Shown here: positions 44,858 to 53,348 of the stretch, one piece after another | Position numbering within the stretch: the first letter of the stretch is position 1 | Layout: each line of letters opens with the position of its first letter | Assembly: GCA_900540545.1 (NCBI GenBank) | Contig: UQGJ01000007.1 | Coordinates: 5,720-69,719, forward strand | Source of the DNA: an uncultured Eubacteriales bacterium | Lineage (GTDB): Bacteria; Bacillota; Clostridia; Oscillospirales; Oscillospiraceae | Length of the DNA: 64,000 bases | Reading direction: 5' to 3' | Notes under the pieces: model-generated | What the model was told of the DNA's origin: nothing | What the model saw: only the letters and a program-made list of their open reading frames with translations | Databases searched by the model: none | Position numbers and translations under genes: made by a program

Positions 44858-44888
44858 TATTTTTCTCCGAAGAAAAAAATATTTTTTC
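44842..44888. promoter_or_regulatory. Two candidate RpiR operators in the nanE/SGNH divergent region
   Basis: GAAAATATTTTTC (44843-44855) overlaps the nanE promoter and GAAAAAAATATTTTTTC (44872-44888) sits next to the divergent SGNH promoter. Both are near-perfect GAAA...TTTC palindromes in an otherwise GC-rich genome. Confidence 0.5.
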
Positions 44889-44892
44889 CTTC

Positions 44893-44921
44893 TTGCCTTT
44901 CCGTCCGCTGAATGCTATATT
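44893..44921 (+). promoter_or_regulatory. Promoter of the SGNH esterase gene
   Basis: TTGCCT at 44893-44898, 17-base spacer, TATATT at 44916-44921, 31 bases before the start codon. Confidence 0.65.
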
Positions 44922-44952
44922 GAAGTCAAATTCAGAACATGAGGTGAAGGGC

Positions 44953-45609
44953 ATGAAATCCCATATCGTCTGTCTGGGCGACTCCAACACCCACGGCTAC
45001 TGCGCCGACCCCGCCGACTGCGCCGACGGCGCCCTCCTGCGCTTCAACGAGGACGAGCGCTGGACCAAGCTGCTGCAAAAGGCCCTGGGGGAGGACTATC
45101 TGGTGGTGGAGGAGGGCCTCTCCGGCCGGACCACCGTGTTCAACGACCCTTTGTACGAGGGGCTGTCCGCTCTGGATTACCTCTACCCCTGCCTGAAAAG
45201 CCATGAGCCGGTGGGCCTGCTTATCATCATGCTGGGCACCAACGACACCAAGGAGCGGCTGGGGGCCAGCGCCGCCTGCATCGCTCTGGGCATGGAGCGG
45301 CTGGTCCGCAAGGCCATGACCGTGGACTGCTGGGGACCAGGCGGCAGGCCCAATATCCTCATCGTGGCCCCCCCTCCCATCCAGCGGGGCATGGAGGACT
45401 CCGACGTGAGCGCCACCATGGGGCGGGGCTGCGTGGAGAAATCCGAAGCCCTGGCCGGGTACTACCGGGCCAGCGCCGGCCTGCTGGGCGTCCACTTCCT
45501 GGACGCGTCGGGCTGCGAGTTCAACCAAATCGACTATATGCACCTGACAAGGAAGGGCCACGCGCAGCTGGCGGAACGGCTGGCGAATGTCGTACCAGAG
45601 CTACTATAA
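44953..45609 (+). CDS. SGNH/GDSL-family esterase
   Basis: 218 residues. Block I VCLGDSNTHG at 6-15 (nucleophile Ser11), Gly in block II (EEGLSGRTT), block III LGTND, block V DYMHLT with catalytic Asp/His. No signal peptide, so cytoplasmic. GAGGTGA lies 5 bases before the ATG. Divergent from nanE and sharing its putative operator region, so removal of O-acetyl groups from sialic acid is a plausible role; general carboxylesterase is the fallback. Confidence 0.85.
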   Translation: MKSHIVCLGDSNTHGYCADPADCADGALLRFNEDERWTKLLQKALGEDYLVVEEGLSGRTTVFNDPLYEGLSALDYLYPCLKSHEPVGLLIIMLGTNDTKERLGASAACIALGMERLVRKAMTVDCWGPGGRPNILIVAPPPIQRGMEDSDVSATMGRGCVEKSEALAGYYRASAGLLGVHFLDASGCEFNQIDYMHLTRKGHAQLAERLANVVPELL

Positions 45610-45645
45610 GCATATTTGCCTGTAAATGTATTCCGCCAATCAATG

Positions 45646-45683
45646 AAACAGCGCGGCCCCCGGAGACGGGGGCCGCGCTGTTT
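45646..45683. terminator. Bidirectional intrinsic terminator
   Basis: 17-bp stem (AAACAGCGCGGCCCCCG) with a GAGA tetraloop and A/T tracts, between the convergent SGNH gene and yesL. Confidence 0.92.
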
Positions 45684-45689
45684 TTGGTT

Positions 45690-46355
45690 CTATTTCAAAT
45701 ACCAGGGGCGGTTCTCCGGGTCCACGTCCTCCGCCGCCGGGGTGTACTTTTTGAACACCGGCTCCAGAAGGAAGGACGACAGCAGCGCCCCCAGCCCCGG
45801 CGCAACCAAAAGCGGCAGCAGCAGAAGGGCGTAACGCGCCGTCAGAAGCAGGATGCCGCCGTTTAACACCACCAGCACCACCATGACCGGCAGATGCCGC
45901 ACGGTCATCTGGAAGGCGGCCTTCAGCGCGCCCCCCACCCCGTAGGTGAACCGGGAAATCAGGGGGAACATGAGGAAAAAGATGGCCAGGGGCAGGACCG
46001 CGGCCACCACGTAGGCCGCCAGCATACCCGCCGCCCACGCCGCGCCGGCGTTGACCGCGCCCACCAGCACGTTGTACCCGCACACCAGCAGCACCAGCAC
46101 GGGCAGCAAAATCAGGCTCAGCACCGCCCCGGTCCTGAAATTCTGCTTGAAGGCGGTGAAGAAACTGCCGTAGGGGTGCCGCTCCCCCCGGCGCAGGCAT
46201 TTGACCGTGCTGTAATAGAGGGCGGCCACGGCCGGACCCAGGGTGAACAGGGGGAGGGAGCAGAGCAGGCACAGAACGCTCAGGCCCAAAAAGTCCGCCA
46301 CCTTGTCCACCATGCGGAAAAACCCGTTCTCCGGGTTGAATATCTGTCCGAACAC
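45690..46355 (-). CDS. yesL: YesL-family (DUF624) membrane protein
   Basis: 221 residues with about five membrane segments. The family N-terminus FNPENGFFRMVDKVADFLGLSVL and the following LPLFTLGPAVAALYYSTVK are distinctive. YesL proteins usually lie beside YesM/YesN and CUT1 sugar importers, with unknown function; here the gene follows btuD by 35 bases and probably ends the btuFCD transcript. GTG start with GAGGG close upstream; other starts are possible. Confidence 0.85.
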   Translation of the reverse strand: MFGQIFNPENGFFRMVDKVADFLGLSVLCLLCSLPLFTLGPAVAALYYSTVKCLRRGERHPYGSFFTAFKQNFRTGAVLSLILLPVLVLLVCGYNVLVGAVNAGAAWAAGMLAAYVVAAVLPLAIFFLMFPLISRFTYGVGGALKAAFQMTVRHLPVMVVLVVLNGGILLLTARYALLLLPLLVAPGLGALLSSFLLEPVFKKYTPAAEDVDPENRPWYLK

Positions 46356-46390
46356 GACCCTCGCCCCCCAACGCTTCGATGGAAGGTATT

Positions 46391-47188
46391 TTACCCCATC
46401 CCAGTCAACCCGTCAACCGCCCGACGGGAAGCCCCCGGCTGATAGTGGATATACAGCCGACCGGCCCCGTCGGTGACCACCTCGGCGTCGATCTCATAGA
46501 CCCGCCGGATAAACTCCGCCGTCAGCAGCTCCCGGGGCGCGCCCTCCCCCACGATCTGTCCGTCCTTCACGGCGTACAGCCGGTCGCAGTACATGGCAGC
46601 GATGTTCAAATCGTGGATGGCGGCGACGACCGTCAGGCCCAGGCCCTTCACCGTGTCCATCAGCTCCAGTTGATAGCGGATGTCCAGGTGGTTCGTGGGC
46701 TCGTCCAGGATGAGGCAGGCGGTCTGCTGGGCCAGGGCCCGGGCAATCAGCACCCGCTGCTTCTCGCCGCCGGAGAGGGTGGAAAAGCCCTGCTCCCGGA
46801 TGGCGCGCAGCCCCGTCAGGCCCAGGACCCGGTTCACCAGCGCCCTGTCCTCCCGGCTGTCCGGCTCCAGCAGGCGCTTCCGGGCCTGGCGGCCCATCAT
46901 CACCACCTCTTCCACGGTGAAGTCAAAGCCGCTCTCGTGCTCCTGGACCACCACGGCCAGCCGCTGGGCCATCTCCCTGCCGCTCATGGTCAGCAGGTCC
47001 TCCCCCATCAGCTCCACGGCCCCCGCTCGTGGCCGCAGGACCTTGTAGACGTTTTTCAGCAGGGTGGATTTCCCGCTGCCGTTGGGACCCACGATGCCCA
47101 CGAACTCACCAGGCTGGACCCTCAGGCCCACCCGGTCCAGAATCTGCCGCTCCCCCACGCTGAAGGAGAGGCCCTCTACCGTCAGCAT
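46391..47188 (-). CDS. btuD: Vitamin B12 ABC transporter ATPase (FecE/BtuD family)
   Basis: 265 residues. Walker A GPNGSGKST near 35, signature LSGGEKQRV, Walker B CLILDEPTNHLD, H loop AAIHDLN. ATG at 47188 has GAGGGGG upstream; an earlier in-frame ATG at 47215 overlaps btuC. The family also serves siderophores and heme; the cobalamin riboswitch at the head of the operon decides for B12. Confidence 0.9.
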   Translation of the reverse strand: MLTVEGLSFSVGERQILDRVGLRVQPGEFVGIVGPNGSGKSTLLKNVYKVLRPRAGAVELMGEDLLTMSGREMAQRLAVVVQEHESGFDFTVEEVVMMGRQARKRLLEPDSREDRALVNRVLGLTGLRAIREQGFSTLSGGEKQRVLIARALAQQTACLILDEPTNHLDIRYQLELMDTVKGLGLTVVAAIHDLNIAAMYCDRLYAVKDGQIVGEGAPRELLTAEFIRRVYEIDAEVVTDGAGRLYIHYQPGASRRAVDGLTGMG

Positions 47189-47201
47189 ACCGTCCACCCC
47201 C

Positions 47202-48272
47202 TCAATTGAACTCATAACGGCGCACCTTTATCATCCACAGGAACAGGGGCGCGCCCAGGAAGGCCGTGAGGATACCCACCGGGATCTCCTCCGGGGCGTT
47301 CAGCAGACGCGCCCCCACGTCCACCCAAATCATAAAGATGGCCCCGCACAGCACGGACAGGGGGACCAGTTTTCGGTGGTCCGGCCCCACCACCGAGCGG
47401 ACCAGATGGGGTATCACCAGCCCCACGAAGCCGATGCACCCGCTCACCGCCACGGCGGAGGCGGTGAGCAGGGCGGTGACCACGATGAGGAGCCTGCGTA
47501 CCCGGGCCAGGTCCACCCCCAGGGTGACGGCGGTGGCGTCCCCCATCATCATGGCGTTCAGGGGCTTGGCCAGGGCAATCATGACGATGGCCGCCGGGGG
47601 GACCAGCGCCGCCAGCAAGGGCACGTCGCCCCAGCTGGCGCTGCCCAGTCCGCCCAGCATCCAGAAGGTGGCCTCCCGGACGGCGGCGTCATCCGGTGCA
47701 GTGTAGACGATGTAGTTGGTAAAGGCGCTGAACATGGCCGAAACCGCCACGCCCACCAGAATCAGGCGGACGGGGGTGATGGCGCCTCCAGTGCGGGAGA
47801 GGGTGTACACCAGGAGGATGGACAACAGCGCCCCCACGAAGGCCCCCACGGAGACGGGAAGTCGCCCCATGGGCAGCCAGACCCCCACGATCATGGCCAG
47901 CACCGCCCCCAGGGAGGCGCCTGAGGAGATGCCCAGCACATAGGGCTCAGCCAGGGGATTGCGGGTGAACGCCTGCATCCCCACGCCCGACAGGGTCAGG
48001 GCGCACCCCACCAGCATCCCCAGCAGGACCCTGGGGGCCCGGAGGAACCAGACGATGTTCTGGGTGCTGGCCCGGACCCCCTCCAGGGGGACGGCGTACC
48101 CTCTCCCCATCAGGTCCAGCAGATTGTGGAGCATCACCCGCCACACGTCGGGGAAGGAAATGGGCACCGGCCCGGCGGCGATGCCCACCACGATGGAGAA
48201 CACCAGCGCCGCCGCCAGCACCAAACAGCATAGAAGCGTGTGGGCCTTGACGGCCCGGCAAAAGGCTCTCAT
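47202..48272 (-). CDS. btuC: Vitamin B12 ABC transporter permease (FecCD family)
   Basis: 356 residues, about ten membrane segments. Hallmarks: RAPRVLLGMLVGCALTLSGVGMQ, NPLAEPYVLGISSGASLGA, GFVGLVIPHLVR. Follows btuF by 6 bases and precedes btuD by 13. Confidence 0.92.
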   Translation of the reverse strand: MRAFCRAVKAHTLLCCLVLAAALVFSIVVGIAAGPVPISFPDVWRVMLHNLLDLMGRGYAVPLEGVRASTQNIVWFLRAPRVLLGMLVGCALTLSGVGMQAFTRNPLAEPYVLGISSGASLGAVLAMIVGVWLPMGRLPVSVGAFVGALLSILLVYTLSRTGGAITPVRLILVGVAVSAMFSAFTNYIVYTAPDDAAVREATFWMLGGLGSASWGDVPLLAALVPPAAIVMIALAKPLNAMMMGDATAVTLGVDLARVRRLLIVVTALLTASAVAVSGCIGFVGLVIPHLVRSVVGPDHRKLVPLSVLCGAIFMIWVDVGARLLNAPEEIPVGILTAFLGAPLFLWMIKVRRYEFN

Positions 48273-48278
48273 AGGCGG

Positions 48279-49283
48279 TTACTGGAAGCAGTCGGGGTGG
48301 AAGGCGCGGGCGAACTTCTCGATGGTATCGCCGGTCATGGAGCAGGCAAATGCCTCGCAGAGGGTGACGGAGATGATACGGTCGTTGGCGATGGCGGGGA
48401 CGGTGGCCAGGGCCGGGTTCTCCTTCAGCTCGGCAATCTTGGTCTCCAGGCTTGTATCGCCGTAGTCGTTGATGACGATGACCTCAGGGGCCCGCTCCAC
48501 CACCTCTTCCCAGCTGACGGTGGCCCAGGTCTTTTCCATGTCGGCGAAGATATTGGTCCCGCCGGCGTGGGTGATGAGCTTGGAGGTAAAGTTGTCGCCG
48601 CAGGTGTAGGCGCCGCTCTCCTGGGCCATGTCGTAGACGAACACTTTCACCGGCTTCTGGCCGGCCACTGCCTCCTCCACCCCGGCGATCTGGGCCTTCA
48701 TGGCGCTGACGATCTCCTCGGCCTTGTCTTCCACCTGGAAGATGCGGCCCAGGTTATAGAAGTCCTGATAGACCACGTCCACGTCGGCCCCCAAGGTGTA
48801 GCCCTCGATGGAGGACAGGGACATGATGCCGTAGCCGGACAGGGTGTCGTGGGTGGTATTGCGCTTCTCGGTAAAGGAGCTGGACCGGCCGTAGACGAAG
48901 TCGGGCTCCAGGTCCAGTATGGTCTCCAGGGAGATGTAAGAGTCGGCCACCACGGGCTTGGCCTCATACTCGGCCCGCCACTTGGGGTTCACCTGGGAGT
49001 TGTTGTAGGCGGTGGCGATGATCTTGTCCCCCAGGCCCAGGGCCATGAGTTGGTCCCCCGCGTTGGGGTTGGTGGCAATGACGGTCTCCGGCACCTTGGT
49101 GAAGGTTACCACCTGGTCGTCCCGGGTGACCAGGTCGAAGGGGAAGGCGCTCTCGGCGGGCGCGGGGGTGGTCTCCACGGGGGCGGGGGTCGGCGTGGCG
49201 GCGGTCGGCCCGTTGGAGCAGGCGGTCAGGCTCAAAGTCATGGCTAGGGCAAGTCCGGCATTCAGGAAGCGTTTGTTGTTCAT
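48279..49283 (-). CDS. btuF: Cobalamin-binding lipoprotein
   Basis: 334 residues. Lipobox LTAC at 19-22, Thr/Pro linker, then the helical-backbone binding fold (TFTKVPETVIATNPNAGDQLMALGLGDKIIA; APEVIVINDYG). AAGGAG lies 8 bases before the ATG. Sits behind the riboswitch and terminator, so uptake of B12 or other corrinoids is expected. Confidence 0.9.
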   Translation of the reverse strand: MNNKRFLNAGLALAMTLSLTACSNGPTAATPTPAPVETTPAPAESAFPFDLVTRDDQVVTFTKVPETVIATNPNAGDQLMALGLGDKIIATAYNNSQVNPKWRAEYEAKPVVADSYISLETILDLEPDFVYGRSSSFTEKRNTTHDTLSGYGIMSLSSIEGYTLGADVDVVYQDFYNLGRIFQVEDKAEEIVSAMKAQIAGVEEAVAGQKPVKVFVYDMAQESGAYTCGDNFTSKLITHAGGTNIFADMEKTWATVSWEEVVERAPEVIVINDYGDTSLETKIAELKENPALATVPAIANDRIISVTLCEAFACSMTGDTIEKFARAFHPDCFQ

Positions 49284-49331
49284 CGTTCTTTCTCCTTTTT
49301 TGAATTTTATATCAGCCGCAGGGAAAAGAAA

Positions 49332-49361
49332 GGTCTCCGTTTTCCGAAGAAAACGGAGACC
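49332..49361 (-). terminator. Riboswitch-controlled intrinsic terminator before btuF
   Basis: 13-bp stem GGTCTCCGTTTTC with a 4-base loop, followed on the minus strand by TTTCTTTTCC. It lies about 60-80 bases beyond the aptamer and 48 bases before btuF. Confidence 0.9.
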
Positions 49362-49424
49362 ATCTGGTGCCCGCCGGCAATGAAGCCACACAAGCCCAGA
49401 CAGGTTTCTTTCTACGGAAGATAC

Positions 49425-49585
49425 CTATCAACATCCACACAGGCAGGTTTCCTGACTCATGGCTCCTCGCGCCCCGCGCCTTCTCGCCTAACGGCAATGG
49501 CATCCCGCGGTTTGCTCCCCAATCACAGTGACCGGATCGTTCGGGAGTTTCACCCGATTCCCTACACCTGTGCTTCCTCTATTCT
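49425..49585 (-). promoter_or_regulatory. Cobalamin riboswitch controlling btuFCD
   Basis: The minus strand shows the ordered aptamer landmarks GGGAATCGGGTGAAACTCCC, a GATTGGGGAGC segment, GGATGCCA, and the B12-box region GTCAGGAAACCTGCC (about 49441-49456). It is followed by the terminator at 49332-49361, so control is by transcription termination. It starts within a few bases of the hemL stop; no promoter is visible between. Confidence 0.9.
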
Positions 49586-49588
49586 GTT

Positions 49589-50869
49589 TTACAGCCCGGC
49601 GAAGGTGCCCTCCACCGCCGCCAGGGTGGCGGACAGCTCGGCCTCGCCGTGGGCGGCGGAGACGAACATGGCCTCGAACTGGGCGGGGGCCAGGGCCACG
49701 CCCCGGCCCAGCATACCGGCGAAATATTTGGCGTACCGGCCCACGTCGCTGCCCTTGGCGTCGATGAAGGTGGTGACGGCGCTGGGGGTGAAGAAGGGGG
49801 CGCAGAGGGAGCCGATCTGGTTCACCGCCACCCCGGCCCCGCGGCGCTCCGCCGCGCTCCGCATCCCCTGGGCCAGCCGTTCGGCGTAGCCGTTGATTTG
49901 ATCGTAGACCTCTGGGTGGGTCTGGATGTACCGCAGCTGGGCCAGCCCCGCCGCCATGGCCACGGGGTTCCCCGACAGGGTACCCGCCTGATAGACCGGC
50001 CCGCAGGGGGCCACCTGCTCCATCAGCTCCCGGCGGGCGCAGTATGCCCCCACGGGCATCCCGCCGCCGATGATCTTGCCGAAGGTCACGATGTCGGCCC
50101 GGACGCCGAAAAACGCCTGGGCGCCGCCGGGGGCCAGCCGGAAACCGGTGATGACCTCGTCGAAGATGAGCAGGGCCCCGTGCCGGTCGCACAGGTCCCG
50201 CAGGCCCTGGAGGAAGCCGGGGGCAGGGGCCACCACCCCCATGTTGGCCGCCACCGGCTCCACAATGACGGCGGCGATTTGGCCGGGGCGCTGGTCAAAG
50301 AGCCGGGCCACCGAGTCCAAATCGTTGAACTGGGCCGTCAGGGTGTCCCTGGCCGCCCCCTCGGGGACCCCCGCCGAGGACGGGTGCCCCCCCGCTAGGG
50401 CGGAGGACCCGGCGTTGACCAGCATACAGTCGGAGTGGCCGTGGTAGCAGCCCTCGAACTTGACGATGCCGTCCCGGCCCGTGGCCCCCCGGGCCAGCCG
50501 CAGGGCGGACATGACGGCCTCGGTGCCCGAGTTCACCATGCGGACCATCTCGATGTTGGGGACCATGTCCACCATCAGCTCGGCGATCTCCACCTCCCGC
50601 CGGGTGGGCGCGCCGAAGGACAGGCCGTCCTTCACCGCCCGCTCGACGGCCTCCCGAATGACGGGGTGGTTGTGGCCCAGGAGCATGGGGCCCCAGGAGC
50701 AGACGTAGTCGATGTATTTCCGGCCGTCGGCGTCGTAGATGTAGGCCCCGTCGGCCCTTTCGATGAACCGGGGGCACAGGTTCACGGCCCGGTAGGCCCG
50801 GACCGGGGAGTTGACCCCGCCGGGCAGGACCTTCTGGGCCCGGGTAAAGAGTGCTTCCGACCGCTCCAT
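49589..50869 (-). CDS. hemL: Glutamate-1-semialdehyde 2,1-aminomutase
   Basis: 426 residues, PLP fold type I. GGVNSPVRAY at the N-terminus, ALLIFDEVITGFR, PLP Lys in TFGKIIGGGMPVGA, and YQAGTLSGNP are all conserved. Makes 5-aminolevulinate from glutamate semialdehyde. Start overlaps the hemB stop as TGATG. Last gene of the hem operon before the riboswitch. Confidence 0.96.
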   Translation of the reverse strand: MERSEALFTRAQKVLPGGVNSPVRAYRAVNLCPRFIERADGAYIYDADGRKYIDYVCSWGPMLLGHNHPVIREAVERAVKDGLSFGAPTRREVEIAELMVDMVPNIEMVRMVNSGTEAVMSALRLARGATGRDGIVKFEGCYHGHSDCMLVNAGSSALAGGHPSSAGVPEGAARDTLTAQFNDLDSVARLFDQRPGQIAAVIVEPVAANMGVVAPAPGFLQGLRDLCDRHGALLIFDEVITGFRLAPGGAQAFFGVRADIVTFGKIIGGGMPVGAYCARRELMEQVAPCGPVYQAGTLSGNPVAMAAGLAQLRYIQTHPEVYDQINGYAERLAQGMRSAAERRGAGVAVNQIGSLCAPFFTPSAVTTFIDAKGSDVGRYAKYFAGMLGRGVALAPAQFEAMFVSAAHGEAELSATLAAVEGTFAGL

Positions 50870-51852
50870 CAGCCGATGTCCCCCTTCTTCATGGCCTGGG
50901 CCAGCTCCTTGGCGAAGTAGGTGATGAGCATGTCCGCCCCCGCCCGGTAGATGGACACGGCGCTCTCGCACATGACCCGGTACTCGTCGATGAGACCGGC
51001 CGCCGCGGTGGCTTTTATCATGGCGTACTCCCCGGACACCGAGTAGGCGCACATGGGCAGGTCAAAAGCATCGGAACACTCCCGCAGCACGTCCAGGTAG
51101 CTGAGGGCGGGCTTGACCATGAGGATGTCGGCCCCCTCCTCCGCGTCCAGGGCGCACTCCTTCAGGGCCTCCCTGCGGTTGTGGGGGTCCATCTGGTAGC
51201 CCTTCCGGTCCCCGAAGGAGGGGGCGGACCCCGCCGCCTCCCGGAAGGGGCCGTAAAAGGCCGAGGCGTACTTGGCGGAGTAGGCCATGATGGGGGTGGT
51301 CTGGAAGCCGTGCCGGTCCAGCACCGCCCGGATGGCGGCCACCCGGCCGTCCATCATGTCCGAGGGGGCCACCATGTCACACCCCGCCTCCACGTGGCTG
51401 AGGGCGGTTTTCGCCAGGACCTCCAAGGTCTTGTCGTTGTCCACCTCGTGGCCGCAGAGGATGCCGCAGTGGCCGTGGTCGGTGTACTCGCACATGCACA
51501 CGTCGGTGATGACATAGAACTCGGGGAATTTGGCCTTGATGGCCCGGATGGCCTCCTGGACCACGCCCTTGCCGTCCCAGGCCGAGGAGCCCTGGGCGTC
51601 CTTTTTGGCGGGCAGGCCGAAGAGGATGCACCGGCCCACCCCGGCGTCGATACACGACTGCACCGCGTCGGTGACGCTGTCCAGGCCGTAGTGGTTCTGC
51701 CCCGGCAGGGCGTCGATGGGGCGCACGCCGGTGAGCTGCTCGTCCACGAAGATGGGGTAGATGAGGCTGTCCGGGGACATGCGGGTCTCCCGGCACATAC
51801 GGCGCACCGCGTCGTTTCCCCGCAGGCGGCGGGGTCTTTGAATCAGTTCCAT
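50869..51852 (-). CDS. hemB: Delta-aminolevulinic acid dehydratase (porphobilinogen synthase)
   Basis: 327 residues. Zinc cysteines 119, 121 and 129 in CMCEYTDHGHCG, catalytic lysines in AYSAKYASAFYGPF and LMVKPALSYLD. Condenses two ALA to porphobilinogen. Start overlaps the cobA-hemD stop by 10 bases; GAGGGG upstream. Confidence 0.97.
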   Translation of the reverse strand: MELIQRPRRLRGNDAVRRMCRETRMSPDSLIYPIFVDEQLTGVRPIDALPGQNHYGLDSVTDAVQSCIDAGVGRCILFGLPAKKDAQGSSAWDGKGVVQEAIRAIKAKFPEFYVITDVCMCEYTDHGHCGILCGHEVDNDKTLEVLAKTALSHVEAGCDMVAPSDMMDGRVAAIRAVLDRHGFQTTPIMAYSAKYASAFYGPFREAAGSAPSFGDRKGYQMDPHNRREALKECALDAEEGADILMVKPALSYLDVLRECSDAFDLPMCAYSVSGEYAMIKATAAAGLIDEYRVMCESAVSIYRAGADMLITYFAKELAQAMKKGDIG

Positions 51853-53348
51853 TCCTGTTCCCCTCTTTTTATGATGGTTTCGACCAATGCTTCCATGGTG
51901 GCGGCTTGGGCCACTATGGTGTGGATTCCGTATTGCTCCGCCTCGGCGGCGGTCTGGGCACCGATGCAGGCCCCGGTGATGCGGGAGAGGTCGGCCCCCT
52001 CCCCCACCGAGGACACGAAGCCCTTCACGGTGGACGCGCTGGTGAAGGTGACCAGATTTACCGCGCCCTCTTCGACCATGGCGCGCAGCTCCCGGGACTT
52101 GGGGTTCTCATAATGGGTGTCGTAGACGGGCACGTCGTTATACCCCACCCCCGCCCGGTCCAGGGCCTGGGTGAGGGCCGGGGAACCCTCCCTGGCCCTC
52201 AGAATCAGCACCCGGCCAACGGCCAGGGCGGCCAATCCCGTCCCCAGGTGGGCGGCGTCATAGACCTGGGGCACGTAGTCGGCCCGGAGGCCGTGCTTCC
52301 CCAGTTCCCGGTTCGTGCCGGGGCCGATGGCGGCCAGTTTCACGCCCCCCAGGGCACGGGCGTCCCGCCCCTGCCGCTCCAGTTCCCCGAAGAGGGCCTC
52401 CACCCCGGCGGGGCTGGTGAGGGCCAGCCATTCATAGTCCGCCAGCCGGGCCAGTGCCCGCTCCATTTCGGGACAGGGGACCAGAGGGACGGTCTCGATG
52501 CAGGGGTATTCCACCACCTCGGCCCCCAGGGCCCGCAGCCGGTCCGACAGGGTCCCCGCCCGCGCCCGGGGCCGGGTGACCACGATGGTCTTTCCTTTCA
52601 GCGGGAGGGCGTCGAACCAGTCGAAGGACTCCGCCAGGGCACACACCGGCCCCACGATGCTGACGGCGGGACTCTCCACGCCGTTGGCCCTGGCTGTCTC
52701 CGGCAGGGCGGCCACGGTGGCGTTGAACCGCCGCTGGCCCGGCGTGGTCCCCTGTTCCACGATGGCGGCGGGGGTGGCCGGGTCCATGCCCGCCCCCACC
52801 AGCCCGGCGCAGATGTCCGGCAGGCTGGATACCCCCATGAGGAACACCAGAGTCCCCCCGGTCCGCACCAGGGCGTCGAAGTCGATGTCCAGGGCCTTGC
52901 CCGCCCTGGCGTGGCCGGTGACGATGTGGAGGGACGAGGTGAAGTCCCGGTGGGTCACGGGGATGCCCCCGTAGGCCGGGACGGCGATGGCCGAGGTGAT
53001 GCCGGGGACCTCCTCAAAGGGGACCCCGTGCCGGACCAGCAGCTCCAACTCCTCCCCGCCCCGGCCGAACAGGAAGGGGTCGCCCCCCTTGAGGCGGACC
53101 ACCCGCTTGCCCTCCAGGGCCTTGTCCAGCAAAATTTGGTTGATTTGCTCCTGGGGCACCGGGTGGCGGCTGGCCTGCTTGCCCACGTCGATGGCTTCCG
53201 CCCCGGCGGGGATGAGGGCCAGAATGGCGGGGCTGACCAGACGGTCGTAGACCACCACCTGGGCGGACAGCAGGGCCGCCCGCCCCTTGACGGTGAGCAG
53301 CCCCGGGTCGCCGGGGCCCGCGCCCACCAGAATGACTGTTCCTGTCAT
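51843..53348 (-). CDS. cobA-hemD: Uroporphyrinogen-III C-methyltransferase / uroporphyrinogen-III synthase fusion
   Basis: 501 residues. Residues 1-245 are SUMT (VGAGPGDPGLLTVKG, VVRLKGGDPFLFGRGGEE, VTHRDFTSSLHIVTGH). Residues about 250-500 are HemD (KTIVVTRPRARAGTLSDRL, LALTSPAGVEALF, VTFTSASTVKGF). The product closes uroporphyrinogen III and methylates it to precorrin-2. ATGA overlap with hemC. The fusion is common in clostridia. Confidence 0.95.
   Translation of the reverse strand: MTGTVILVGAGPGDPGLLTVKGRAALLSAQVVVYDRLVSPAILALIPAGAEAIDVGKQASRHPVPQEQINQILLDKALEGKRVVRLKGGDPFLFGRGGEELELLVRHGVPFEEVPGITSAIAVPAYGGIPVTHRDFTSSLHIVTGHARAGKALDIDFDALVRTGGTLVFLMGVSSLPDICAGLVGAGMDPATPAAIVEQGTTPGQRRFNATVAALPETARANGVESPAVSIVGPVCALAESFDWFDALPLKGKTIVVTRPRARAGTLSDRLRALGAEVVEYPCIETVPLVPCPEMERALARLADYEWLALTSPAGVEALFGELERQGRDARALGGVKLAAIGPGTNRELGKHGLRADYVPQVYDAAHLGTGLAALAVGRVLILRAREGSPALTQALDRAGVGYNDVPVYDTHYENPKSRELRAMVEEGAVNLVTFTSASTVKGFVSSVGEGADLSRITGACIGAQTAAEAEQYGIHTIVAQAATMEALVETIIKRGEQEWN

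Noticed and set aside
46391..49283. Iron-siderophore or heme ABC importer
   Set aside because: The protein families allow it, but the cobalamin riboswitch and terminator directly upstream of the binding-protein gene make B12 uptake the better call.
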